Below, piece after piece: positions 1-8,491 of a stretch of DNA of 20,211 nt. The stretch is taken from positions 1 through 20,211 of the forward strand of contig JASWJB010000519.1 in the NCBI GenBank assembly GCA_032433595.1. Reading direction: 5' to 3'. Source of the DNA: Conoideocrella luteorostrata. Taxonomy: Eukaryota > Ascomycota > Sordariomycetes > Hypocreales > Clavicipitaceae. Every line of letters begins with the position of its first letter. Positions within the stretch are counted from its first letter, which is position 1. The translations under genes were made by a program, and so were the position numbers. The notes below the pieces were generated by a model. The model ran no database searches. It was not told the origin of the DNA and saw only the letters and a program-made list of their open reading frames with translations.

Positions 1-59
1 GCAACGCAAGATGAATATTTAGTTGATATAGGTCTCATGCCCCTATAGTGCTGTAATGG

Positions 60-124
60 TGGCTTCTGCCTCTGTGGCTCAAGTCGGTCCATGGCTTCTG
101 CGTTCTGTGGCTCTTGGCGGTCGG
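60..124. repeat. imperfect tandem duplication, unit about 30 bp
   Basis: Two adjacent copies both begin TGGCTTCTGC and both contain TCTGTGGCTC followed by a GTCGG or GGTCGG end. The first runs from 60 to 87 and the second from 92 to 124. It lies just upstream of the LTR-like repeat copy A, in a stretch with no supported gene. The function is unknown, and replication slippage or remnants of a decayed mobile element are the simplest explanations. Confidence 0.6.
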
Positions 125-139
125 TGATGGGCTCATAAC

Positions 140-229
140 TGTCACAAGTGAGCAGCTATGGATGTCTGATGAGTGGAATTGTCCTTGTATTCTAGCTATT
201 CTGACGAGGAATTAGACCTCGTCTTATAG
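140..229 (+). repeat. LTR-like dispersed repeat, copy A
   Basis: This roughly 90 bp segment starts TGTCACAAGTGAGCAGC and ends near CTTATAG. It aligns with 2002-2092 with only a few mismatches and small indels, in the same orientation and 1862 bp apart. The TG start, the short length and the direct-repeat layout suggest a fragment of a long terminal repeat. It contains a perfect 7-bp inverted repeat (203-223). There is no recognisable gag or pol between the copies, so an element is inferred and not shown. Confidence 0.6.
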
Positions 230-255
230 ATGATTTCTAGCTATTCTGGCTAACT

Positions 256-314
256 AAATATCGGAACAAATTGGTCAGGATAGAAAAATATCGGAACAAT
301 GTGGTCGGATAGAA
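256..314. repeat. 29-30 bp tandem duplication
   Basis: The segment AAATATCGGAACAA plus a TGGTC(A)GGATAGAA tail occurs twice head to tail (256-285 and 286-314) with only a few differences. It lies directly after LTR-like copy A. I do not recognise it. Confidence 0.8.
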
Positions 315-2001
315 TCCACTTATAGCAAATAAGGTTATTTTATGACATTATTCATTTCGTCCATTTCTACCATTTTCTACTTTGTGCAGCTTCTCTATGA
401 CTGAGGATCAAGAAGCTGGAGATGGATCTTCATCATTGAAGGCATTATCTCTCGCATTGATGCGCTAATCTCGCGTATGTTCCTCTTGGGGTTCTCGGAA
501 GAGGCCGAACTGTCGTGTAAATTAATCACTGGACGAGAGCGCGATTGTATAATTCGGCCTTCAACCTGTGACCGGGGGAACGCTACAACGGAACCTTTCT
601 TCATCAGTGTATTTCTCGCGCCAGCTGCCGACCTTCTTTTGCGTCACAACTGTAGGCTACTACATCAGCTATCTTCTTTCTATAATTCTCCTCGGAATGG
701 GTTAGTATTCACCACGCCTCTGCTTCGGTTCCTTACATCTTACTTTGACCCTAGGCTTCTCTGCTGCGGAATCCCAATCCCTAATCGTACCACCGTGGGT
801 TTCCACAGATCTGCTCATGTACGCACAAGCTTGGTTCAGCGACCGGCATCGTCTCCGAGGACCTATTATAGCCTTCAACCCTGCTCTCACCGTGTTGGGC
901 TGGCGCTGATGGGGTTCTATCACGCATATCCCGTCCACTACACTGGCGTGTTCTTCGCCGTAGCTGTGGCCAGTGGGAATACACTCTCAGTACTGACCTA
1001 ACAAGGCAACAATATTCGTGGGCACTGGAAACACGCATTTTGCAGGGCCACGTTGGTCGGATTCGGTGGCATCGCAGGTATCGCCGGCTCTTTAGTGTTT
1101 AGGAGCCGGGGTCGGCCGGGGTGTCTTCCCGGCGTCTGTGCGTGTGTTTCTTGTGATGTTTCAATCTTTCTTTGTGTTGGTGGCCCGTTAATTTGGTTCT
1201 GGTACTCAAATAAAAGGGCGAGGAGAGGGCAAGTGGTTTTGGAGGGGCTGGATGCTTTCACTTACACATACTAAGCATGCCACGTTTTGTGGTGGCAATA
1301 TTACAACAGCTTCTCTTCGACTTGGCAATCCCTCGCTTAGGACTCTGGCATTCAAGTGGAAATTGCACAGAGTGAAACATGCTTTATTGCATTGGTCTAA
1401 CGAGTGTGATGTGAGTCACTCAATCTTGGCCAGCCACTCTCCAAACTCATTCGGCTAGATTACGACCGGAAGTCAGGTCCCACTCATTGTAGAAGCAAGG
1501 CTGCTTGAGTAACTTTTAACTAGTTCTCCATTGCACATAGCGTATGTCAAAATACGTCAGGTCAGCAGTAATTAATTGTTGTCCTACGAGTCGTGACGTG
1601 GCGTGTGGCTGTGTGCCAGCTAACCAATGAATCATCACTGGGGATTTCGTCCCGGCTCTGCTGATTGCGTCTGATGAAAAGATAAGTCGCTCTACGGAGT
1701 ACCCACTACTGTAATGAAAGAGCAGTGCGATGGAACGACGGCCACGGTAGTTCTAAGGTGGGATCGGCTCAGGTTGTTCCTTGCACTTCACTATAGCCAT
1801 AGCAATTAAACTTCGGAGTTCTGGTGGACGACCAACACGCGGCAACATAGTGCCGCCAGCCCGTCTCGCCCTCCGTTTAGTTGCCAATAGTGTAGTTTGT
1901 TATGTGGCCTGGTGGTTTGCAGGCAAGTTGTGATTGGTTGGCCGGTGGCCGTTGCCGGCATCTACAGTACCCGGGATATTGGCTGCTGATTAGTCCTCAT
2001 C
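315..2001. other. no supported gene; interior between LTR-like repeats
   Basis: Several open frames of 60-174 codons lie on both strands here, including + 477-1001 and - 395-604. None has a protein-like composition, a recognisable domain or linked splice sites that I could connect. The stretch may be the decayed or non-autonomous interior of an LTR element, or ordinary intergenic DNA. I see no reverse transcriptase, integrase or protease motif. Confidence 0.5.
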
Positions 2002-2192
2002 TGTCACAAGTGAGCAGCTATGGATGTCTGAATGCAGTGGAATTGTCCTTGTACTCTATCTAATTGATGAGGAATTAGACCTCTTCTTATAGTTGAATTT
2101 TATCTAGAAATTCCCACATTTTCAGCAACTGGAGGGTTGTCTCACAACATCCCCTACGCTTCAGGATCTGTAACTGGCACATATCTGTGACA
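2002..2192 (+). repeat. LTR-like dispersed repeat, copy B (possible 191-bp LTR)
   Basis: Positions 2002-2092 match copy A. If the repeat is extended it could end at GTGACA (2187-2192), the exact reverse complement of its TGTCAC start, as expected of LTR termini. This would make an LTR of 191 bp. Against it, copy A does not continue similarly past about position 230, and the flanking 5-mers (TCATC and GTTTT) do not form a target-site duplication. The 91-bp repeat is solid; the 191-bp boundary is speculative. Confidence 0.45.
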
Positions 2193-2479
2193 GTTTTGAC
2201 ATCATCAATAGTTGAAATCTGCCCATTGACTAAGCTTGCCATATTGTCTACGGCTGACTAGAGGCAGCCATATATCATCAATGCCATTGTATTCTTTGCA
2301 GACTATATTGTGGAATTTGAACTCGTCGCATAGACAGATCTTCCAAGAATGAAGTTGCCATTCCATTACAGACTAGAGCAGTGAGGAAGCGGTTCAATAC
2401 AAATATAGGGTAAATCCTCTGTCTGCACTTATATCAAAGTATACATGATGTGCCAAATGACTCCACGCTGAGTCAAACG

Positions 2480-2608
2480 ATGGCATCATCGTCAGAAGCT
2501 TTGCCGACGGCAACTGAGAGCATCGATGGTATAACTTTCGGATTGCAAGCTGCCTCAGTCACCATAAAAGGTTGTCCTAGAACATGGGTTGTCCCAAATC
2601 ACGGCTAG
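2480..2608 (+). CDS. possible 42-residue small ORF, unrecognised
   Basis: An ATG with purine at -3 (AAACGATGG) opens a 42-codon frame ending in TAG. The predicted peptide begins MASSSEALPTATESIDG and has a fairly ordinary amino-acid composition, unlike most frames around it. There is no recognised family, no signal peptide and no membrane segment. The opposite strand is also partly open. It may be a relic exon, a short peptide or chance. It is listed because it is too short for usual ORF cut-offs. Confidence 0.15.
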   Translation: MASSSEALPTATESIDGITFGLQAASVTIKGCPRTWVVPNHG

Positions 2609-4110
2609 GAAGGCTAGCAAAATTTGTGTGTCAGACTCTTCTTATCGACGTGACGGATATAAAGCTCTATCCTGTAGGGGCCTATGTATCTAGAGTGTCT
2701 CTACATACAAGGCACGGTAGGGTCAAGGCTCTTAGTTCGGAAAGCTAGGTCATTTGTGGGATTGATTTGCCGCTGGTATTTTCCGGGCTGCAAGGCCGAT
2801 AACGATGGAAACCAGCTTCCTGTGCTTGGGAAATTACTGCGTGGCCAAAAGCCCTAGAGCTGATCACGCCATTGCCCCATGATCAGAGCATGGTCACATC
2901 AGGTAGAAACTAGAGCCATCTCAATCTTAAACCTGCCACCCTTTGCGTGAGCTGAACTTCTACTCATCAAGAATCGCCAGTTCAATCCTACCAGATCAAG
3001 CGCTAGCAGTCACACTTGGTGGGTGGTAATGGACGAATCGGACCAACTCGAGCTCCCCATTTTCAGCTTACTAGTACATACATCCTCTCATTTCCTCTAC
3101 TTCTCCTGGGAGTTGTGTTGTTGTTCAGACATACAAACGGCTCCAGAGTATGTGCTGACCGAAGCCCATGCAACCCCGCATATGTTTGAGACATGAATTG
3201 GGATGAAAGCCGGGCTCTCTGGATGCCGAGATATGATGTGACGGTGAATAGTCACCGTCACGGCTTGTGCTTATCAGCCTTGCCACCGCTGCGACTGCCG
3301 CCACCCTTCCTCGTGTATGGCCTGAAAAAGGGCTTCACACCCGGAAGTGACTGGTCAAGATCTTGACGCTACTAAGGTTGTAATTAAAGCTTTTGCTCGC
3401 AGATCTCCGCGTTCGTCCACCACGGTCGGCTATCACCGCTATTGTACTGATCCGGGTGCATGTCTCAGCTGTCGTGATCTCTGCAGGTCATGATTGGAGC
3501 TTTTGAGCTGGGCACCCTGGCGTGATTGATTGAGCTTGCGGGGTTCCCCTTGGCTGACATGCGAGGGACAAAAATAAGTGACCCGTTGCAGCATGGTCAG
3601 GTAGGCCATAACGGGTCTCGTAAATTGTCCTCCCCTTGACCAACAGGCCGCCTCAAGGATGCAGGGTCCAATCACAATCTACAATAATTTGAACGAGTCT
3701 GATCAAATGCTAATAACGTTGCCGCCTAAGAACTTAAGAAGCAGACAAAAGAAAAGAAAGGGCTTCTGATGCTAGACGCCATCGCATGGCCGCTATCCAT
3801 GGACCAAGAAGTTATGGTACAACAGGGGGCTACAGCGGGAAGCATAAAGTTTTTGCACCCGTCAGATATCTTCCGCGCTAGCACATGGATGAAAACTTTG
3901 TGCCACATTGTGCCACATTGTGAACTATTTGTGTCTTTGTGAAGTGTTGAGCATGTGATTAGGGGCAGGTGGTGGGTTGGTCAATTGGTAGGAGGCATGT
4001 ACCTGTCATAGATTCCGAGGCTCCCCGAAACACTCCGTAGATGGCCGTGGCAGGGCAGTCAGTTTCCATTGTTGCTGAATGATCCATGCCGCCTGGCATC
4101 TAGTTGTCTG
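2609..4110. other. no supported gene
   Basis: Short open frames occur on both strands, for example - 3439-3675 and - 3726-3908, but none looks like a protein. Seen here are the perfect hairpin at 3238-3261, a basic minus-strand ORF tail ending inside it (3258-3368), and a 10-bp direct repeat TTGTGCCACA twice at 3899-3918. Confidence 0.5.
3238..3261. repeat. perfect inverted repeat, 10-bp stem and 4-nt loop
   Basis: GTGACGGTGA (3238-3247), loop ATAG, then TCACCGTCAC (3252-3261) pair perfectly. It lies in gene-poor DNA. It could be a fragment of a transposon end, a protein-binding palindrome or a hairpin in an unannotated transcript; the sequence does not decide. Confidence 0.85.
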
Positions 4111-4149
4111 TGCTGTGCTGTGCTGTGCTGTGCTGTGCTGTGCTGTGCT
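4111..4149. repeat. (TGCTG)n pentanucleotide microsatellite
   Basis: There are seven exact TGCTG units followed by a partial TGCT. On the opposite strand it reads as CAGCA and would encode repeated HSTAQ in one frame, but no gene is supported there. It is about 830 bp upstream of the bZIP start codon. Confidence 0.95.
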
Positions 4150-4911
4150 TGCGGCCGTTAGTGCATTGTACGTGCTGTGATGTTCTCCGTACAGAGTACT
4201 CCCGTACAAAAGCTGGTAACTGTGGGACGCATGCAATTGATGGACGCAAGTGACTGATTCGATTACACTCAGTATTATAAATTTGCACCGATAAAGGCGC
4301 GGTGGCGCTGGCACCAGCGTCGCAACGTTCCCTCTAATTGGCCACTGGTAATGAGCACGGTGGGGTCCAGGTCCACATGTTCCCATGATTGCTAAGCATA
4401 GCAGCTGGAACTTACGCTCACCACCAAAAGTGTCGGTTTCTGGCTGGACTTGCCCAGTCTGGACTTCCGGTGGTGTGGAGTCCCAAGGTGGGCTGGCTGT
4501 GCGCGGAGACCACGCTTCGGCTACCCCTCGGCTTGTCGTTGGGTCTTCCGTCCCGGCGCATTTTGCATGCAGAACTCGCTCGACTCATTAACCCATTGGT
4601 GTGTTTTGGCATCTTTCCAACCTTCCTCGCCGTCCAATTCCACTTGCATCTGTCATCACCACCACGGCCACCCCGAACTCGATTTTGTCGCTGCCGGATA
4701 CAACACTGGAATAGCGACTCTACACTCGACACGCGAAAGCATCGAACTTGCCGTCTGCTGCATCTGAGCCTGCCACCACTCCTTCACCCCAGGCTGCAGC
4801 ACCAGGCGCCATTTTGCCACCTTTCCTCACCGACAACGGAGGTGAAGCAATAAACAAGACAGCATCGAGTTGGTTGTCGATACCAAAGTTGCTGCGCACG
4901 AGGGGCCATTT

Positions 4912-4917
4912 TATAAT
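4912..4917 (+). promoter_or_regulatory. TATA-like element before the bZIP gene
   Basis: TATAAT within CCATTTTATAATTGG lies about 62 bp upstream of the bZIP start codon. This is the only TATA-like stretch close to the gene. The 600 bp upstream contain several open frames in the likely leader or promoter but nothing recognisable. It may be a core promoter element or chance. Confidence 0.25.
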
Positions 4918-4978
4918 TGGCTTCGCAATCCTCTGAACCGAGAATCCGGTAATCTTAGTTGCCAACCATCACGCCATA

Positions 4979-6405
4979 ATGTCGACATACAGCGGGCGAC
5001 ACGGCCCTAACGTATCGCAATACCTGCGCGACCTCAACACCATCAGCCCTCAGGATACTACCGGATCCGCCGCGGAGGATGGCTTCAATATGGAAGACGA
5101 CCTCGCTCTGTTCACAAACACACAGTTTTTCGATTTCGATTCTGGCCAGAACACCGACTTTCAGGCCCAGCCGGTCAACCTCAAGGTCGATGTCGATGCC
5201 GCTCAACACAACGCAACCACGTCTGGAGAGGTTACCCCCGCCCAGACAACCATTGGAGACATGCCCAACTTGGACTTTATGTCTGGTAAGTTATCCTTCT
5301 TTTCTATTTTCATTTATACAGGAGGCGCTGTGAACTGCAAATCCTACTACATGGGAAAGCCTTGGGTCGCTTTTCTTGTATCACCCGAGACTTAAGCGGG
5401 GTCTCCACGCTGCAACACACCGTCACATTTCCTATGCGCCAAGTTGCACAACATGGCAAGCACTCTGTCCCTGTCTTATCTGCCAATTCAATCAAAAGCC
5501 CGCCTACGCACTTGTGTTCGGTCCCCCCAGGCACTCTGGTCCTTACCATGACGCCAGGGTCGTGCATTTGGCGGAAGTGGGGCACCCTGGTGGGGTCGGT
5601 CTCGATTACAAATGGTCAGCGATGGCGCAATTCCTCGTGATTGTCCTCACGCAGGACCGCATCCGGCGGTTGGTAAGGGCGTCACTGCCTGCCATCCGGT
5701 CTGCGTCCCAACTCCGCGCCGGCCTGCCGGTTGAAATCGGCAATCCTCCTTGCTGAGCAAAAGACACCAAGCTCAATTACTTTTGCGTTTCATTCGAAGA
5801 CATGCCTCACGTGTTGAATAAGCCTGGCTGACATTACCTCATTTGCAATAGGTGACTTCAACTTTACCGAGTTCAACACTTATGCTGCCCAATCCATGAA
5901 TGGCTTCCCAGATACCGCGCAAGGATTCCAGCCCGTACAGGCTAACCATACCCCGGTCCAAATTCCCCATCAACAACCCCAGTTCCGCCAACAAGGCAAT
6001 GTTCGAGCTGGTGATAAGCGAAAGCCAGAGAATATGTCCGCCGCCCCCGCTTCCACTCCTGTTAGCCAACAGGTGAACTTTCAGGAGGCGTCCCGTGTTG
6101 CTGCTGAGGAAGACAAGCGGCGACGAAACACTGCCGCCAGCGCCCGCTTCCGCATCAAGAAGAAGCAGCGAGAGCAGGCTCTGGAGAAGTCGGCCAAGGA
6201 GATGAACGACAAGGTTTCTGCTCTAGAGAACAAGGTATCCCAACTGGAGACCGAGAACAAGTGGCTCAAGAACCTCCTCGTGGAAAAGAATGAGGGCAGC
6301 GATGACATCACTGCGTTGTGGAAGGACTTCACCAAGCATGTTAACGAAAAAAATAAGGCTGCCGCCGAGTCATCTACCACCGAGTCCGTCAAGGATGAAC
6401 GATGA
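4979..6405 (+). CDS. cys-3: bZIP transcription factor, CYS-3/MetR family (sulphur regulator)
   Basis: Exons are 4979-5285 and 5852-6405, encoding 286 residues. The intron (566 nt) has a GTAAGT donor, a CTGAC branch point and a CAATAG acceptor; the join restores a Gly codon and keeps frame. The start at 4979 gives an N-terminus (MSTYSGRHGPNVSQYLRDLN) typical of this family. An acidic/aromatic stretch follows (around residues 38-55), then a Gln/Pro-rich middle. The basic region at about 189-212 carries the RRRNTAASARFR signature. A zipper with heptad positions L213, M220, L227, L234 and L241 follows. Known family role: nuclear activator of genes for sulphate and organic sulphur uptake and assimilation, normally active when sulphur is scarce and controlled by an SCF ubiquitin ligase and by autoregulation. 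Family assignment is strong; regulation in this organism is inferred. The intron length is the oddity. Confidence 0.88.
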
Positions 6406-6898
6406 TGTAGAGGCCGGGGGTTTCATTCATTCCCTAACAAGCTCCAAGCCGGCATGACGAAACGACGACACGGGTGCGGCGAGAGGGCGCGCAAAGATCG
6501 CGTCTGAGAGACGGCGTTGAAAGGATCAGGCGTTTTTTTCTTCTTTCGGTTTTGTAAAAGACTATGGGTGGCGGTGTGCTTACAATTGTCTGGACGGTTC
6601 AGAATCGAGTGTCCTAATAAACGGCGACGGTATCTAAGAGAAGGATTTAGATGGAAGTAGATATCAAGAATATGTTCAGCTGTTCACTTGACGCATAGGA
6701 CTTTTTGTTGCGTTGCGTTTGTGTCGATTGCTTCTAGTCTATGAGCTTCATAACCCAACCTGTTCTATTGAAAGGAACTTTTCATGGGTAGTGATTGTAG
6801 AGAGGGACAAACGCAGATCATTCCCATTGGTATGCCTTATGCGCTGCTGTAGATTACTTCCACGCGTCTACCGCGCGTCACGGAACCCCCTGACGAAC
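6406..6898. other. convergent 3' intergenic region
   Basis: This stretch separates the stop codons of the convergent bZIP gene (+) and the small protein gene (-). It holds a T-rich stretch near 6530-6555 and a poly(A)-type AATAAA hexamer at 6616-6621. I see no gene. Confidence 0.6.
6616..6621 (+). terminator. AATAAA polyadenylation-type signal for the bZIP gene
   Basis: A canonical AATAAA lies about 210 nt past the bZIP stop codon, a plausible 3'-UTR length for a fungal regulator. The hexamer is seen in the sequence; its use is inferred. Confidence 0.4.
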
Positions 6899-7312
6899 TC
6901 ACTGTCCTGCCTGCCTCTGCTCCTGTTCTTTAGCCTTCCGGAGCACCTCCAACCGCTGCTTATTCCGCCTCCCCAGAATCCTCAACGCATTCTCCCTCTC
7001 AATCTGCGCCATCTCAACCCAATTTCCGATTCTGGACATTGTCCCATCCACATTCACCACGAGTGGTCCTAGGTGGTCGAGTTTGACGGTTGAGCCATCG
7101 CCTGAGACGTCAAGGGTGGTGGTGTCGTCTTGTCCAGGTGCCGGGAGGGCCTTTTCTGGAGCTGTAGCTGTTGCCGAGTTATCGGGGGAGTTTGGGGACC
7201 GATCTTGGGAGGAGAGTGCGGGGAAGGTGTGCATTTGGGAGGTCATGGCTTGGCGGGACCGATGGGCGATTCTATGGAGGGATGGTTTTGCGCGGAAGGC
7301 TCTCGAGAGCAT
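6899..7312 (-). CDS. small conserved-looking protein, possible mitochondrial presequence
   Basis: This is a single exon of 137 residues. The N-terminus (MLSRAFRAKPSLHRIAHRSR) is rich in Arg, Ser and Ala with no acidic residue before about position 37, as in mitochondrial targeting sequences. Residues about 35-65 are low-complexity Ser/Pro/Ala. The C-terminal part is compact: a hydrophobic strand around LGPLVVNVDGT, then SRIGNW and a charged helix with IERENALRILGRRN. I have seen a VNxDGTxSRIxNW ... ERxNxLRxLxxRN motif in hypothetical proteins of many fungi, but I cannot attach a reaction to it. The start has A at -3 and a TTTAAATAG element about 130 bp upstream. It is convergent with the bZIP gene and divergent from the kinase. 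Confidence is high that it is a gene, low for function. Confidence 0.72.
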   Translation of the reverse strand: MLSRAFRAKPSLHRIAHRSRQAMTSQMHTFPALSSQDRSPNSPDNSATATAPEKALPAPGQDDTTTLDVSGDGSTVKLDHLGPLVVNVDGTMSRIGNWVEMAQIERENALRILGRRNKQRLEVLRKAKEQEQRQAGQ

Positions 7313-7441
7313 TATTTTGTGGAGGTGAGAGAGGTGTTCTGATGTGGATCCTTGGTTGGTTGGCGAAAGATGTGAGGGTTATGTGATATGAGGAGGATTT
7401 ACCGTGATGAGCTTTTGTAGTGGTGGTTTTGCGACACTGGC

Positions 7442-7450
7442 TATTTAAAG
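7442..7450 (-). promoter_or_regulatory. TATA-like element for the small protein gene
   Basis: On the minus strand this reads TTTAAATAG, about 130 bp upstream of the start codon at 7312. The spacing suits a fungal promoter with a short leader. Use is inferred. Confidence 0.35.
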
Positions 7451-7819
7451 ACTCCTCTGGAGTGGCGCTGGTGTAAGTGATGTTTGGGGGGTTGGTGAGA
7501 TGACGATGAGTTTTGGATAGGGGGCGAAAGGCGCAAGGTGAACAGCCCCACTGCCTACCCGGTATGTGCAGTCTTGTATCATCCTTCTTCCAACATACTT
7601 CCACAACCACCGACAATGTGCCTTCGTGCGCTACGGCAAAATGGTAGGCTTCTCTGCGAGTACGTTAGAAATGTGTCTTGTAAGAGATATATTGTACGTT
7701 GGCCAGCTGAGCATCACAGCAGAGTTGTCTGTGCTACAACTACGGTAACCTCGGGCGGGTTGCCTCTGTCGTCCACGTGGAGTTTGTGTAAGGTGCTGGC
7801 GCGCGCAGCGCGTAGGCCA

Positions 7820-7828
7820 TATAAATAG
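7820..7828 (+). promoter_or_regulatory. orphan TATA box (TATAAATAG)
   Basis: A near-consensus TATA box lies about 670 bp upstream of the kinase start, right after a GCGCGC-rich stretch (7796-7812). It is far for the kinase unless the leader is long or spliced, and no other ORF follows closely. It could belong to an unannotated noncoding transcript. Confidence 0.25.
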
Positions 7829-7999
7829 GTGTAAGGTGCAGTGCAAGCAGTCGCTTGCATTGACGGATCTTTTTGGTCTATTGGGGTAACAAGCACACCT
7901 TCTTGTTATCTTACAGTTTGTTGAGATGTGAGTAACTGATGTCAGGAAGATCAGTGCCGTAAATAGCCAGATAATGAGGCAGTACAAGGCTCTAAGGTC

Positions 8000-8023
8000 A
8001 CGAGGATACGAGGATACGAGGAA
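8000..8023. repeat. short tandem repeat ACGAGGAT x3
   Basis: Three 8-bp units ACGAGGAT, ACGAGGAT and ACGAGGAA run head to tail. This is a minor slippage repeat in the kinase upstream region. Confidence 0.8.
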
Positions 8024-8200
8024 TCGGGAGGCCCCACAGACAGGAAAAGGCATAAATTGAAGCATTCTGAAGGGTCTGTTCGAGGAGGAATTCTGCATCT
8101 TTCATCTTTCATCATCATCATTGTCAGAAGATATCACAATGACAGTAAGCACCGGGCAGGTAGCTTTGTTGGGAAATAGACCAAAGTTATGTGCCTGGGC

Positions 8201-8275
8201 TTTTTTTTTTTTTTTTTTACTTATATTAATAAAACTTACTTTTTGTACTATTTTTTTATTATACTTAAAAGCCAA
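8201..8275. repeat. T18 tract plus AT-rich island
   Basis: A run of 18 T (8201-8218) is followed by about 55 bp that is almost wholly A and T, very rich in TpA and with no CpA, then abruptly by normal-composition DNA. It lies about 215 bp upstream of the kinase start. TpA excess and CpA loss are the marks of repeat-induced point mutation in fungi; a nucleosome-free promoter tract or an old poly(A)-tailed insertion on the minus strand are alternatives. Confidence 0.7.
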
Positions 8276-8491
8276 GTATTGCGGTTTAGCCCTCCTAGTA
8301 GGAAAGCATCAAACAGAAGGGCCCACCTATTCTGATTGTACAAGTACAGCCCAATCCCTCGACTTGATTCTGCCTACCACCTTAAAAACAGCTCATTGCG
8401 CCCCCTCCACAGCTCTCTGCACCGTTTGTACGAGCACCACACTCTTTTTTCCTCCACACTTTGCGGTCCAGCTACTTGGTCTTTATCAAAC

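Larger units (their letters stand above)
7451..8200. other. divergent intergenic region, no supported gene
   Basis: This stretch lies between the divergent small protein gene (-) and the kinase (+). Short frames on both strands look like chance. It contains a strong TATA-like sequence (TATAAATAG, 7820-7828), a short tandem repeat ACGAGGAT (8000-8023) and a CAT-rich run (about 8099-8121). Confidence 0.5.

Noticed and set aside
395..604. 69-codon minus-strand ORF with a charged C-terminal part
   Set aside because: It looks slightly protein-like but has no family match and no link to neighbouring frames; it could be an element relic, which I cannot show.
477..1001. 174-codon plus-strand ORF
   Set aside because: The composition is not protein-like (many Cys, Arg, Ser, Leu; no domain), overlapping frames on the other strand are equally open, and there is no promoter or splice context.
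2970..3010. possible tRNA B-box (AGTTCAATCC)
   Set aside because: The flanking bases do not form a T-stem and there is no anticodon or acceptor stem around it.
4100..4160. CRISPR-like array
   Set aside because: The repeat is a simple 5-nt microsatellite without spacers.
4389..4853. 154-codon ORF upstream of the bZIP gene
   Set aside because: It lies in the likely promoter or leader; all three plus frames and one minus frame are open here because of GC-rich sequence, and none looks real.
5376..5756. 126-codon ORF inside the bZIP intron
   Set aside because: It is out of step with the conserved reading and has no recognisable motif; treated as intronic.
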